The notes under the pieces are model-generated. The model did not search any database, was not told where the DNA came from, and saw nothing but the letters and a program-made list of their open reading frames with translations. Shown piece after piece: positions 45,321 through 53,577 of a stretch of DNA of 53,577 nt. This stretch comes from Clostridiaceae bacterium (lineage in GTDB: Bacteria; Bacillota; Clostridia; Saccharofermentanales; Saccharofermentanaceae): the NCBI GenBank assembly GCA_012838315.1, contig DUPM01000051.1:1-53577 (forward strand), in the 5' to 3' direction. A program made the position numbers and the translations under genes. Positions within the stretch are counted from its first letter, which is position 1, and each line of letters begins with the position of its first letter.

Positions 45321-46334
45321 TTTAAGAAACTATACGTCTTTTTGTTGTCGGCATTGATGATGCTGTCGTTGTTCGCGTGCTCAACGCCCGAAGTACAGAG
45401 CGCCTCATCGCCGGTGACTACGTCAGCTGCTCAAGTCGCGGTATCAGAGGAGACTACCGTTGTCGAAGAGTCCGAGGCGATTTCTACAACGATTCCAACT
45501 GAAGTTTTAACTGTGCCTGAAACAGAGTATCCGTTAACGTTTACGGATTCTTACGGTAATGAGACAACGCTCGAGTCAGAGCCGCAGAGAATTATCTCGT
45601 GTGCTCCGAATATGACGGAACTCATTTTTCAACTGGGCGCTGAGAATCGTCTTGTTGGCCGCACCGATTATTGCGACTATCCTGATGCCGCTTTTTCAAT
45701 TGACTCTGTGGGGGCCATTGACTCTCCGAATGTTGAAATGATTGTCTCGATGGAGCCTGACCTAGTCCTTGCATCGTCAATTTTCACGGAAGATAGTTTC
45801 AACCAGCTCACAGAAATGGGCATTAATGTCATCGTAATCCACGAAGAATATGACGTTGACGGTGTTCGCAATATGATATTGTCTGTGGGAGAAATAATAA
45901 ATTGCAACAGTCAAGCCATAGATATTACAAGTGCGATGGACACTTTGATTTCGGAGACGCAAGCGATTATCGAAGGACTCGACAAGCCCAAAGTCTATTA
46001 TGCCGTTTCTTTCGGTGAATATGGAGATTACACTGTGGGTGGAGATACATATCTTCACCAACTGATCGAAGCGGCCGGCGGTGAGAATGTTGCAGAAGAC
46101 GTTGTCGGATGGTCATTCTCGCTGGAGGCACTGGTTGAGGCGGATCCCGATATCATTATTGTGAGTCAGTATATGCTGGATGCGTTCATTTCGACCGCGC
46201 CGTATTCTGATTTGAGAGCGGTGAAGGAAGGGCATGTCTACGGGATTGATTCCAATCTTGTTGATAGGCAGGGCTTCAGGAATGCGGAAGGCATACTGAT
46301 GTTGGCCGCGCTTTTCCATCCGGAGGCCTTTTAG
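45318..46334 (+). CDS. btuF: Cobalamin ABC transporter substrate-binding lipoprotein
   Basis: A 338-residue class III binding protein. Lipobox LFAC with lipidated C21, then a Thr/Ser/Glu linker to about 70, then the TroA/BtuF fold: RIISCAPNMTELIFQLGAENRLVGRTDYC is abbreviated by its key elements APNMTE and RTDYCDYP. GTG 45318 is the start, six bases after GGAG. The riboswitch upstream makes cobalamin (or a corrinoid precursor) the likely ligand rather than a siderophore. Confidence 0.92.
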   Translation: MFKKLYVFLLSALMMLSLFACSTPEVQSASSPVTTSAAQVAVSEETTVVEESEAISTTIPTEVLTVPETEYPLTFTDSYGNETTLESEPQRIISCAPNMTELIFQLGAENRLVGRTDYCDYPDAAFSIDSVGAIDSPNVEMIVSMEPDLVLASSIFTEDSFNQLTEMGINVIVIHEEYDVDGVRNMILSVGEIINCNSQAIDITSAMDTLISETQAIIEGLDKPKVYYAVSFGEYGDYTVGGDTYLHQLIEAAGGENVAEDVVGWSFSLEALVEADPDIIIVSQYMLDAFISTAPYSDLRAVKEGHVYGIDSNLVDRQGFRNAEGILMLAALFHPEAF

Positions 46335-46352
46335 TGAAGAGAGCGTGGCGCA

Positions 46353-47396
46353 ATGAAGAGTAAACCGGTGGTGTTGGCTATTTTACTTACGGCATTACTT
46401 GCAATAATGGTTGCCGTCGCACTATCGGTGGGTGCCGTTCACGTCCAAATACGTGATATCATCCGCATTCTTATGTCATACATTCCGTTCTTTGATCAAC
46501 AGGTTTCTACAGCGTATATTCCGAAATCGCACGAGACCATTATTATGGCCATTCGATTACCACGGATTCTGTTGGCCGGATTAGTCGGATGCGGTTTATC
46601 ACTTTCCGGGGCGGTGCTTCAGGGGGTACTACGCAATCCGCTTGCCGATCCTCAAGTGCTCGGTATTTCATCCGGTGCGGCTTTCGGAGCTGCGGTGGCT
46701 ATATCTTTTGGATTCACTTACTCGGCGTTTGGACTTGGCGGCATTGCCGGCGCTGCTTTCGTCGGCGCGCTCGCAACCATATTTTGTGTCTTGAAAATAT
46801 CGTTTTCGGAGGGAAAATCTTCCTTGATTGGCATTTTACTTGCCGGCATTGCGATTAGCTCTCTTTTGACATCCGCGATAACGATGATTATGGTACTAGA
46901 TCGCGAAAAGCTCGAGAAGGTCTATATGTGGATGCTCGGTAGTTTTTCAGCCGCCAGTGAGATGCGAGTCATATTTATGCTTATATTCGTTGTGCTTGGG
47001 CTTCTGGCTATTTTACCGCTTTCAAGAGCCTTAGATTTGATGATGACCGGAGACGACTCTGCTCAGAGCATGGGTGTTGATGTTGAAGCTCTGCGCAAGT
47101 GGATGATACTCGTATCGTCACTTATGGTAGCGGCATGTGTTTCTGTCAGCGGAATAATTGGATTTGTAGGGCTAATCATCCCGCATGTTGTACGTCTGAT
47201 TGCCGGTCCGAGGCACACGCGTCTTTTGCCGTTGTCTTGTGTTGTCGGTGCGATATTTATGATCATCTGTGATACGCTGGCTCGGACCATGGCTGCGCCG
47301 TCTGAGATACCGGTCGGAGCTATTACGGCCATTCTCGGAGCACCCTATTTCTTATTTTTGTTGGCTCGCTCTGCGCGGAAGGGGGCAATCCGATGA
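46353..47396 (+). CDS. btuC: Cobalamin ABC transporter permease
   Basis: A 347-residue FecCD/BtuC-family permease with about ten helices. Typical segments: RLPRILLAGLVGCGLSLSGAVLQGVLRNPLADPQ is present around 70-103, seen as LSGAVLQGVLRNPLADP. GLIIPHVVRLIAGPRHTRLLP near 275-295 is also typical. It follows btuF by 18 bases and overlaps btuD by four. Confidence 0.94.
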   Translation: MKSKPVVLAILLTALLAIMVAVALSVGAVHVQIRDIIRILMSYIPFFDQQVSTAYIPKSHETIIMAIRLPRILLAGLVGCGLSLSGAVLQGVLRNPLADPQVLGISSGAAFGAAVAISFGFTYSAFGLGGIAGAAFVGALATIFCVLKISFSEGKSSLIGILLAGIAISSLLTSAITMIMVLDREKLEKVYMWMLGSFSAASEMRVIFMLIFVVLGLLAILPLSRALDLMMTGDDSAQSMGVDVEALRKWMILVSSLMVAACVSVSGIIGFVGLIIPHVVRLIAGPRHTRLLPLSCVVGAIFMIICDTLARTMAAPSEIPVGAITAILGAPYFLFLLARSARKGAIR

Positions 47397-48226
47397 ACAG
47401 GATTTCTTCGAAAATTATGCGTGTGAATTCTGTTGATGTTAGCGGTTTGTCTTGGCAACCGTCAACGGCACCTAGATTGCTGCTTGATCATATTAATTGT
47501 CGTTTGGAAGAGGGTCATTTCTACGGCATAATCGGTCCGAACGGCTCTGGAAAGACCAGCTTAATTCGTCATCTTCTTGCACTTCAGTCGATCCAGAGCG
47601 GCTCGATTGAGATTGAGGGTGTTCCGATCGGGTTGTTTTCAAAAAAGCAACTCGCGAGACATTTTGCATACGTCGCTCAAAAAATACCTTCTAACTATTC
47701 TTTTACGGTATTTGAGACGGTCGCGATGGGACTTTTTGCCAGAAGCCGTTTTTTTGAAGCACCTTCAATTCAGATGATTGAGCAGGTGAATGAGGCTTTG
47801 CTTGCGACGCAGACTCTTCAATACAAAGATCTTCCGTTTGCAGTTCTCAGTGGTGGCGAGTCACAGCGTGTTTTGCTCGCTCGCGCTCTCGTGCAGTCTG
47901 CGGAGTGGCTTTTTCTCGACGAGCCGGTATCCAATCTAGATGTGTCGCATCAAGTGGAGATGATGGAAAAACTATCTTCGCTGCGACGCGAAAAGGGTAA
48001 GACTGTGGTTTGTGTACTTCATGATATTAACCTCGCAGCGCGCTATTGCGACTCGATTTTGATGATGAAGGCTGGTCGACTACTGTATAACGGGTCGACA
48101 AAAGAGTATCTTAACCGAGAGCACCTGCGAGACGTTTTTGATATCTCATTTGCGGTGCTGGCTCACCCGGTGACATCGGATATTATCTATGTACCGGATT
48201 ATGGACCGACGACTCGAAACGATTGA
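47393..48226 (+). CDS. btuD: Cobalamin ABC transporter ATP-binding protein
   Basis: A 277-residue FepC/BtuD-type ATPase with Walker A GPNGSGKTS, Q-loop YVAQKIPSNYSFTVFETV, signature LSGGESQRVLLARAL, Walker B WLFLDEPVSNLDVSHQ and H-loop LHDINLAARYCDS. GGAAGGGGG lies seven bases before ATG 47393. It completes the BtuFCD importer. Confidence 0.94.
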   Translation: MNRISSKIMRVNSVDVSGLSWQPSTAPRLLLDHINCRLEEGHFYGIIGPNGSGKTSLIRHLLALQSIQSGSIEIEGVPIGLFSKKQLARHFAYVAQKIPSNYSFTVFETVAMGLFARSRFFEAPSIQMIEQVNEALLATQTLQYKDLPFAVLSGGESQRVLLARALVQSAEWLFLDEPVSNLDVSHQVEMMEKLSSLRREKGKTVVCVLHDINLAARYCDSILMMKAGRLLYNGSTKEYLNREHLRDVFDISFAVLAHPVTSDIIYVPDYGPTTRND

Positions 48227-48314
48227 AAATCAAGATGTTTTGCTAATCAAAGAAAGACGTTTCGGACTATGATACAATTCAGATATACATGACTACAGAG
48301 AGAGAGAGTAGCAA

Positions 48315-48980
48315 ATGATATATACCATGAAGTCTCCAAATATCAGTGCATATCTTGAAGCGTCGGAGTTCATTGATTTCGATCATCCAAAGGTGCGCAT
48401 TATTGCGGACTATTTACAAGAGCGCTTAATGCAACGTGTATCACTAGAACCTAATAAAATCCTCTATGATCCTGAACTCGAGCTTGCGCGATTAACATAT
48501 CTCCTTGTTCGAGATGAGGTGGCGTTCACATACGATATCGGCAAACAAGACGTGACAATCAAAGCGTCAGATGTTCTTACGAAAAAACACAGTGGTTGTT
48601 TTGGAAAATCGCATTTGCTTGCGGCACTGATGCGCGCCAACGGTATTCCGGCGGCGGTGTGTTACCAATATCTTCGCCTAGATGACGGAGATAATGCTCC
48701 GCTTATTCTTCATGCGTTGAACGCGATTTGCCCCGAGTCTGTCGGTAGTTGGTTTCGATTAGATGCTCGAGGTAATAATGATTCTGTTTCGGCGGAATTC
48801 TGCATTGACGAGGAGCGTATTGCATATCCTGTCGACCCGGGTCGTGGTGAGACCGACTTAAGCCTTCTTTTCGCAAAGCCGGATTACTCTGTCATTCGTG
48901 TATTGAATCAATACACTGATGCTAGTGTTCTGCGATTGCATTTGCCGGACAAAATTGCTGGTCGATATTGGGAGTCGTGA
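48315..48980 (+). CDS. Transglutaminase-like cysteine protease-fold protein
   Basis: A 221-residue cytoplasmic protein with the transglutaminase-core triad in the right order: C95 in HSGCFGKSHLLAALMRANGIP, H133 in LILHALNAI and D150 in WFRLDARGNN. Bacterial members are usually proteases or amidases of unknown substrate. The ribosome site is a plain GAGAG run. It is 67 bases before the AMP-binding gene, so both may share a transcript. Confidence 0.85.
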   Translation: MIYTMKSPNISAYLEASEFIDFDHPKVRIIADYLQERLMQRVSLEPNKILYDPELELARLTYLLVRDEVAFTYDIGKQDVTIKASDVLTKKHSGCFGKSHLLAALMRANGIPAAVCYQYLRLDDGDNAPLILHALNAICPESVGSWFRLDARGNNDSVSAEFCIDEERIAYPVDPGRGETDLSLLFAKPDYSVIRVLNQYTDASVLRLHLPDKIAGRYWES

Positions 48981-49046
48981 GGATGAACGCGACGAGTTTG
49001 GGTTGTCTTTTAGCCATAGTTGAAAATGTCAGTCGAGGGAAGATTG

Positions 49047-50888
49047 ATGCAGATCGTTGAAGGAAAAGGATTCTATAACGCGAGGTTGTTCTCGAATCTC
49101 AAAGAAATGCTGGCACAAAGCGTCTCTTTGTATGCGCGACACGTTGCTTTTCGGCACAGGCGGTCACCTGAGGCCAAAATCACATCATGTACGTATACAG
49201 AATTGGACTCAGACATTAGTGCGCTGGGCGAGGCGATGCTGAGATTGGGGTTGTCTGATTGTCGCATTGCAATTATTGGCAAGAACAGTTACTCCTGGGC
49301 GCTAGCACACTTAACTATTATCACCGGTGTCGGTACATCAATACCACTTGATCCGTCGCTCTCAGAGAAAGAACTGATGGTTTTATTAGACCGAGCGGAA
49401 GTGACGGCCGTTTTTTTTGATTCAAATTTTGCACCACTCATGGCATTGCGCTCGACTATTGACTCAGGTATAAAGTATTACGTTGAAATGAATGATACGG
49501 ACACGTCTGAAGTGTTCGAGAGCGGCATGCATATCCAATTTGACGCGCTTCTCAACCTAGGAAGAATTCCGGGGTCGACTCTTTCGATTGCGAATCGTGA
49601 GGATATTTCGCTTGCGGAGCCTGTCTCGTTCGAAGAGATAATAATCAATCCAGAGTTGCCGGCAACGATATTTTTCACCGCGGGTACGGCTACGACGACG
49701 AAAGGGGTGATATTATCACACGCCAATGTCGCTTCTAATATAAGCTCGATTGCTCGCAGTTTTCACTTTTCATCCGGTATCAGAATGCTTTCGGTCTTGC
49801 CGATGCATCATGCGCTTGAAAATGTGTGCGGGTTGCTTTTCGGACTTTACTCCGGAGCATGTATATGTATTTCTGACGATGTATCGCTCATTCGGAAAAA
49901 TATGATTGAGCACAAGATAAGTCTTATTGTCGGCGTTCCGGCCATTTACGAGTGTTTTTACAAGAATGCGAAAGCAGCGATTGAGCGAAATGGGACAGGT
50001 GTTGCGGTACGGCGACTGGGACATTTGAGCAAGCGGTTGTTTGAGGCGAATGTCGACGTGCGCAGATTATTATTTGTGCCCATGCAACGAGCCTTCGGTG
50101 GGCGATTTCGATATGGTATATGCGGTGCGGCTACGCTCAATTCAGATATAGTGCGTTTTTTTGATAGCGTTGGCATTCGCATTTATCAGATATATGGATT
50201 AACGGAGACATCATCGATCGTCTCTGCATGCACAGAAGCGGTTTTTCAACCGGGAACGGTCGGTCTCCCTTTAGCTGGTGTAAAAATGGCTATTGCGAGT
50301 GAAAAAGAGGGTGAGGACGGGGAAATTCTTGTCAAAGGACCGATGGTCACGAAAGGTTATTTCGATGATGATTTGGCAACGGCTTCTGCTTATGACGATT
50401 CTGACTGGTTTCATACCAGAGATATCGGACGCGTTTACGCTGACGGCACAATCGGAATCGTTGGCAACATGAATTCTGTCATCCGATCGAAAAGCAATAC
50501 GGCGGTATATCCTGAACAATTGGAGATACTACTTTCTAAGCACAGATGCATCAAAGAATCATTTGTTTTCGGAGACGTAGATGCCGGTGGGGAAGTAGCG
50601 ATTAATGTGAAATTCGTGCTGGACACGGCATTTCTTAAACCTTCAGAAATAAGCGAAGCGCAGATTACGCAAAAACTTGATCAAGTGGTTCTTGAGGTTA
50701 ATATGCAAATGGCTGATCACCAGTGTATAAAGAATTACGTCTACAGTTTCCAGCCATTAAAAAAGACGACTACGTTACGTATTAAGAGGCCGTCAGAAAT
50801 TCGTGCTCTGCAGGCGGTGCTAGATTCGCGAAATCTTCAATTCAGCGACCTCAATCGTCAAAACATAGATATCGATCCGGATCGCTAG
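49047..50888 (+). CDS. AMP-binding (acyl-CoA synthetase-like) protein with altered catalytic motifs
   Basis: A 613-residue ANL-superfamily protein related to long-chain acyl-CoA synthetases. The adenylate motif YGLTE (383-387) is intact. Others are changed: the P-loop reads TAGTATTTKG (211-220) instead of TSGTTGxPKG. The usual TGD is TRD (457-459), the GR of the hinge region is GN (473-474), and the A10 lysine before the final IKR is Arg (R578 in TLRIKR). Several in-frame starts exist; ATG 49047 is six bases after GAGGGA. It may be a divergent ligase or a non-catalytic relative. Confidence 0.82.
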   Translation: MQIVEGKGFYNARLFSNLKEMLAQSVSLYARHVAFRHRRSPEAKITSCTYTELDSDISALGEAMLRLGLSDCRIAIIGKNSYSWALAHLTIITGVGTSIPLDPSLSEKELMVLLDRAEVTAVFFDSNFAPLMALRSTIDSGIKYYVEMNDTDTSEVFESGMHIQFDALLNLGRIPGSTLSIANREDISLAEPVSFEEIIINPELPATIFFTAGTATTTKGVILSHANVASNISSIARSFHFSSGIRMLSVLPMHHALENVCGLLFGLYSGACICISDDVSLIRKNMIEHKISLIVGVPAIYECFYKNAKAAIERNGTGVAVRRLGHLSKRLFEANVDVRRLLFVPMQRAFGGRFRYGICGAATLNSDIVRFFDSVGIRIYQIYGLTETSSIVSACTEAVFQPGTVGLPLAGVKMAIASEKEGEDGEILVKGPMVTKGYFDDDLATASAYDDSDWFHTRDIGRVYADGTIGIVGNMNSVIRSKSNTAVYPEQLEILLSKHRCIKESFVFGDVDAGGEVAINVKFVLDTAFLKPSEISEAQITQKLDQVVLEVNMQMADHQCIKNYVYSFQPLKKTTTLRIKRPSEIRALQAVLDSRNLQFSDLNRQNIDIDPDR

Positions 50889-50976
50889 TTTCATTTGTAC
50901 GCGATCTTTTGCGTCGAGTTATACGTGGTTGCGGTTCGTTAACTGGGTTGGATTTTGGTTTTCTGACATCTTTCGG

Positions 50977-51006
50977 TTGACTTCATCTTACATTTGATGA
51001 TATTAT
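50977..51006 (+). promoter_or_regulatory. Probable promoter of tRNA-Cys
   Basis: TTGACT (50977-50982) and TATTAT (51001-51006) with an 18-base spacer, 31 bases before the tRNA. Confidence 0.7.
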
Positions 51007-51037
51007 TCAATCCGTCGATTGAACTCGTCGACAAAAT

Positions 51038-51112
51038 GGCGCCATAGCCAAGTGGTAAGGCAAGGGTCTGCAAAACCTTTACTCCCCAGTTCAAATCTGG
51101 GTGGCGCCTCCA
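51038..51112 (+). tRNA. tRNA-Cys (anticodon GCA)
   Basis: Acceptor GGCGCCA pairs with TGGCGCC, the anticodon loop is TCTGCAAA with GCA, the T arm is CCCAGTTCAAATCTGGG and TCCA ends the gene. Confidence 0.95.
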
Positions 51113-51117
51113 GTCTT

Positions 51118-51152
51118 AAGCCCGAAGCGAGCAAAGCCGTTTCGGGCTTTTC
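51118..51152 (+). terminator. Rho-independent terminator of tRNA-Cys
   Basis: AAGCCCGAA pairs with TTCGGGCTT around a 14-nt loop and is followed by T-rich sequence. Confidence 0.87.
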
Positions 51153-51245
51153 ATTTTCAAAAGATGGTTCATCGATTCGAGGATGCGGCGCATTTTTTTG
51201 ATTCGGGCGCTATTCTAAGGACCGTGAGTAACCGTAAGCAGAAAC

Positions 51246-51274
51246 TTGTTAGAGTCAGGGTGTTCGAGTATAGT
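51246..51274 (+). promoter_or_regulatory. Probable promoter of the helical-repeat protein gene
   Basis: TTGTTA (51246-51251) and TATAGT (51269-51274) are 17 bases apart, 31 bases before the ATG. Confidence 0.6.
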
Positions 51275-51305
51275 AATAGTATAAAAAATGACATGAGGGA
51301 TACAT

Positions 51306-52220
51306 ATGGCAATGCAAGAGACCATTCGTCAACTTTTCGAATCTTATAATGAATATATTGAAGCGGAAAGTGAAAGAATACTAACTTCGACTTCGCAACG
51401 TGTTGATTTGTATTCCAAAGAATATCACGATTATTTCCAAGGACTTCTGAACGAAAAAACAGAGGCGTTCTTTGATCGACCGCTTGCTTCCATTGGAGAC
51501 ATGAGTCCCAACACGTATTTCAAATCGCTCACGAGCGTAGAAGAGTGTGTTGAGGCCTTTATGATCGGAGCTGATGTATGTGATGATGTCGTTCCCAAAG
51601 GTCTGTTAGAGCGCTTGCTGTCTTTCGGAGAAAAAGCGGTCGTCAGCCTCTTAGATATTTCTTTGGCCGAGGATTGGCGAATAGAAGAGGCGAAGGACAC
51701 GATGGATGCCAGGGAGGCACTTTCCGGGTCGATGTCTGCAATTCGCGTCCTCGGAAGAATTGGAGCCATTGAGGCTGTCGAACCGATACTTGAGCGCTAT
51801 GGGACACTTGAAGGTCCGGATGAATATATAGCCGACGTCATTCAGTCTTTTCTCCAGAATATCGGAGAGCCTGCGGTTGCTTCTCTGTTGATGAGAATCA
51901 ACAACGCTTCTCAAATTCCGGCCCATTCTGCTGAAGAAGACTACGTTGTTGCCCTGTCACAAATTGGTGCGCGAGTTCCTGACGAGAGCATCTATCAGGC
52001 ACTTCGAGGTGCCTTCAGAAAACTTGAGCGTAAGCTCATCGGGGTGTTGTGTTTTGGCGATTACGGGGACACTCGTGCTGTGATATTGCTGAAAAATTAT
52101 TTAGATCGTAACCAACATGCGTTAACTCGAGATATTTTTTACGAAGCGATGTCTGTTATTCAAAAGCTTGGAGGAGATATCAACGATATTCGAGATCCGT
52201 TTAAAGATTTCACAAAATGA
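51306..52220 (+). CDS. HEAT-like helical-repeat protein of unknown function
   Basis: A 304-residue, acidic, all-helical cytoplasmic protein. The middle and C-terminal parts (about 95-290) contain repeated helix pairs of HEAT type: AIRVLGRIGAIEAVEPILERY, then IQSFLQNIGEPAVASLLMRI and CFGDYGDTRAVILLKNYLD. HEAT repeats act as binding scaffolds; no enzyme motif is seen. GAGGG precedes ATG 51306. It overlaps the YqxD-type gene by four bases. Confidence 0.78.
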   Translation: MAMQETIRQLFESYNEYIEAESERILTSTSQRVDLYSKEYHDYFQGLLNEKTEAFFDRPLASIGDMSPNTYFKSLTSVEECVEAFMIGADVCDDVVPKGLLERLLSFGEKAVVSLLDISLAEDWRIEEAKDTMDAREALSGSMSAIRVLGRIGAIEAVEPILERYGTLEGPDEYIADVIQSFLQNIGEPAVASLLMRINNASQIPAHSAEEDYVVALSQIGARVPDESIYQALRGAFRKLERKLIGVLCFGDYGDTRAVILLKNYLDRNQHALTRDIFYEAMSVIQKLGGDINDIRDPFKDFTK

Positions 52221-52723
52221 GTCCGGGAAATTTAAATTGTGGAAGGGATCTCGAACAGATGGCGGGAGATGAAGATAACAAACCAAGAATACTGGTGGAT
52301 GCAGACGGATGTCCGGTGGTGGACGCTGCCATTTCCCTTGCGGCAAGGCATCAACTGTCGTGCGTATTATTCTGTGACACTTCTCATGAGTTAGAAAAAA
52401 TTGGAGCAAAAACAATCGTTGTTGACCAAGGCGCGGATAGTGCGGACTTTGCGCTTGCAAATCATATAAGACATGGGGACATTGTGGTTACGCAAGACTA
52501 CGGTCTGGCGGCAATGGCGCTAGCGAAAAAAGCATGCGTTTTTAATCAAGACGGTCGGCAGTATACGGCAGATAATATTGATATGCTATTGAACGTACGC
52601 TACGAGAGAAGTAAGCAGAGACGAAAGACCGGACGTGGATCTCGAATTCCAAAGAGAACGCAAGAGCAGGATAAATCATTCTATCAATCACTACATGGTC
52701 ACATTTGCCAAAGAGATATTTAA
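52217..52723 (+). CDS. YaiI/YqxD family (UPF0178, DUF188) protein
   Basis: A 168-residue protein of the DUF188 family, with a PIN-like fold suggested for relatives. Core motifs: ILVDADGCPVVDAA, VVDQGADSADFALAN, GDIVVTQDYGLAAMALAKKA and RGSRIPKRTQEQD. ATG 52217 overlaps the upstream stop (ATGA). ATG 52259, after GGAAGGG, would remove a 14-residue non-conserved N terminus and is an equally possible start. Function unknown. Confidence 0.88.
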   Translation: MSPGNLNCGRDLEQMAGDEDNKPRILVDADGCPVVDAAISLAARHQLSCVLFCDTSHELEKIGAKTIVVDQGADSADFALANHIRHGDIVVTQDYGLAAMALAKKACVFNQDGRQYTADNIDMLLNVRYERSKQRRKTGRGSRIPKRTQEQDKSFYQSLHGHICQRDI

Positions 52724-52782
52724 GAACGCATCGAGTTAAGTATGCATAATAAATATGAGCACAGGCATAAATAGCGAACGAA

Positions 52783-52827
52783 GAACGCCGGGGAATCGCC
52801 CGGCGTTCTCTTGCGGCTAATGCCGCA
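52783..52827 (+). terminator. Tandem hairpins after the YqxD-type gene
   Basis: GAACGCCGGG pairs with CCCGGCGTTC (52783-52810), and TGCGGC/GCCGCA follows (52812-52827). The T-run is short, but the first stem is very strong, so it probably ends the transcript. Confidence 0.7.
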
Positions 52828-53163
52828 CGGTTGATGATTGAAGGAGAGTCAGGGTTCCAATTAAGAGTCCGTCACTGTCAAGCTGTCTGAACCTCTGAAC
52901 GATTGTGATGAAAGAAGAGAGAAATAACGCCCTTAACATCTCCTATCGTGTTTTTATTATATCAAAGGCGATGGTGATAAGGCATGACCGAACTGTATCG
53001 GAAATGTTTCGAAACAGATAAATCATTGAGAAAATCACACAATAAACCTGATACTGAGCGACTGACTCAAGAGTCAGATGGCTATCGTTTGGTGCAATTC
53101 TTTATGCTTCGGTACGTCTTGTCTCTGCCGCTCAGATGAATCATAACATTCTCAAAAATAACC
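52828..53163. other. Gap without a recognised gene
   Basis: Between the hairpins and the tRNA-Gly promoter I see only a 51-codon open frame at 52984-53139 on the plus strand. It has no convincing ribosome site and no family. No RNA motif was recognised. Confidence 0.5.
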
Positions 53164-53192
53164 TTGACATCGTTGCTGTGGCTAGATATAAT
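53164..53192 (+). promoter_or_regulatory. Consensus promoter of tRNA-Gly
   Basis: TTGACA (53164-53169) and TATAAT (53187-53192) are exactly 17 bases apart, 11 bases before the tRNA. Confidence 0.93.
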
Positions 53193-53203
53193 TTATCGTG
53201 CAT

Positions 53204-53278
53204 GCGGGATTAACTCAGTGGTAGAGTGTCACCTTGCCAAGGTGAAAGTCGCGAGTTCGAATCTCGTATCCCGCTCCA
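53204..53278 (+). tRNA. tRNA-Gly (anticodon GCC)
   Basis: Acceptor GCGGGAT pairs with ATCCCGC (C-terminal pair order fits), the anticodon loop is CTTGCCAA with GCC, the T arm is GCGAGTTCGAATCTCGT and TCCA ends the gene. Confidence 0.96.
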
Positions 53279-53281
53279 CAT

Positions 53282-53316
53282 AACACCCTTTACGAAGACG
53301 TATCGGGTGTTTTTTT
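53282..53316 (+). terminator. Rho-independent terminator of tRNA-Gly
   Basis: AACACCC pairs with GGGTGTT, with an inner ACG/CGT, followed by a T-run. Confidence 0.9.
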
Positions 53317-53356
53317 GTATACACTCTTGGATTTATAGTTGACGTCATTTCTTTTG

Positions 53357-53386
53357 TTGACCGACACGAGCATTATCGTGTACGAT
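53357..53386 (+). promoter_or_regulatory. Probable promoter with inverted repeat in the spacer
   Basis: TTGACC (53357-53362) and TACGAT (53381-53386) have an 18-base spacer. CACGA-GCATTA-TCGTG (53365-53380) fills the spacer almost exactly, an operator-like arrangement ahead of the last gene. Confidence 0.5.
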
Positions 53387-53445
53387 TAGTTAAGTAAGTG
53401 GGGGGATACGCCATTGTTCTCTATCAGAAGGTGGGATATCAACTT

Positions 53446-53577
53446 ATGAAGAAGTCACGTAGCATATTAGTTGCGGTTGCGTTACTCTCTGTTTTTTTGT
53501 GCTTTCTTGTAGTGTTTATAGTTATTCGTATTCATTCTGATGCATTGTCTGCTTCTTCGAGTCATGTTGAAATGGAC
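53446..53577 (+). CDS. N terminus of a membrane-anchored or exported protein (cut by window end)
   Basis: Only the first 44 codons are present. The sequence starts MKKSRSILVAVALLSVFLCF and continues with a long hydrophobic segment to about residue 28, then a Ser-rich stretch. This is a signal anchor or signal peptide. AAGGTGG lies about 12 bases before ATG 53446, and a promoter is at 53357-53386. The family cannot be judged. Confidence 0.65.
   Translation, partial: MKKSRSILVAVALLSVFLCFLVVFIVIRIHSDALSASSSHVEMD

Noticed and set aside
52984-53139. 51-codon frame (starts MTELYRKCFE) in the gap before tRNA-Gly
   Set aside because: No good ribosome site or promoter, and no recognisable family. 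It is too short to support by itself.
1-53577. Search for CRISPR arrays, transposases, integrases and phage genes
   Set aside because: No regularly spaced repeats and no mobile-element protein motifs were found. The tRNA genes have no adjacent integrase or direct-repeat attachment site that I can see.

Overview
The window looks like a chromosomal segment of an anaerobic, low-to-mid GC Gram-positive bacterium of the Bacillota, most likely class Clostridia. Reasons: a WalR/WalK-type two-component cluster with walJ and rlmH, a tryptophan T-box leader, a short HisG with HisZ, an L10 leader, a strict-anaerobe-type hybrid cluster protein and Gram-positive-type lipoproteins. No phage, transposase, insertion sequence or CRISPR array was seen. 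The exact genus is not recognisable from sequence alone.

Layout. 1-170: 5S rRNA and terminator, the tail of an rRNA operon. 170-5955 (+): a cell-wall control cluster, walR - walK-like kinase - murA - walJ - rlmH. 6054-12457 (-): a complete-but-one tryptophan operon in the order trpD-C-B-A-E-G behind a T-box whose specifier reads UGG; trpF is absent. 12515-18424 (-): a five-gene cassette of unknown function: a small secreted protein, two FtsX/MacB-type permeases, a LolD/MacB-type ATPase and a large lipoprotein with a solute-binding-like C-terminal half. This is the best candidate for an undescribed system. 18591-23757 (+): DUF2974 hydrolase, DUF1275 membrane protein, YdcF-like protein, then the AmmeMemoRadiSam pair. 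23922-25541 (-): hcp.

25802-34547 (+): a histidine operon hisZ-G-D-C-B-purC-H-A-(F-I fusion)-E. purC sits inside it and hisF is fused to hisI. 34655-38550 (+): rpmG-secE-nusG-rplK-rplA-(L10 leader)-rplJ-rplL. It ends at a strong terminator with no rpoB after it, and L10 and SecE carry acidic tails.

39292-45052 (+): a polar amino acid ABC importer, an unknown membrane protein, tRNA-Met and tRNA-Glu, and an NMT1/SsuA-type ABC importer. 45101-48226: a cobalamin riboswitch and btuFCD-type importer. 48315-50888: a transglutaminase-fold protein and an AMP-binding enzyme homologue with several altered catalytic motifs. 51038 to the end: tRNA-Cys, a helical-repeat protein, a YaiI/YqxD protein, tRNA-Gly, and the start of an anchored or exported protein cut by the window edge.

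The trp and his operons share chemistry that may explain two oddities. TrpF and HisA catalyse the same type of isomerisation, so HisA may cover the missing TrpF. HisHF releases AICAR, the purine intermediate two steps below the product of PurC.
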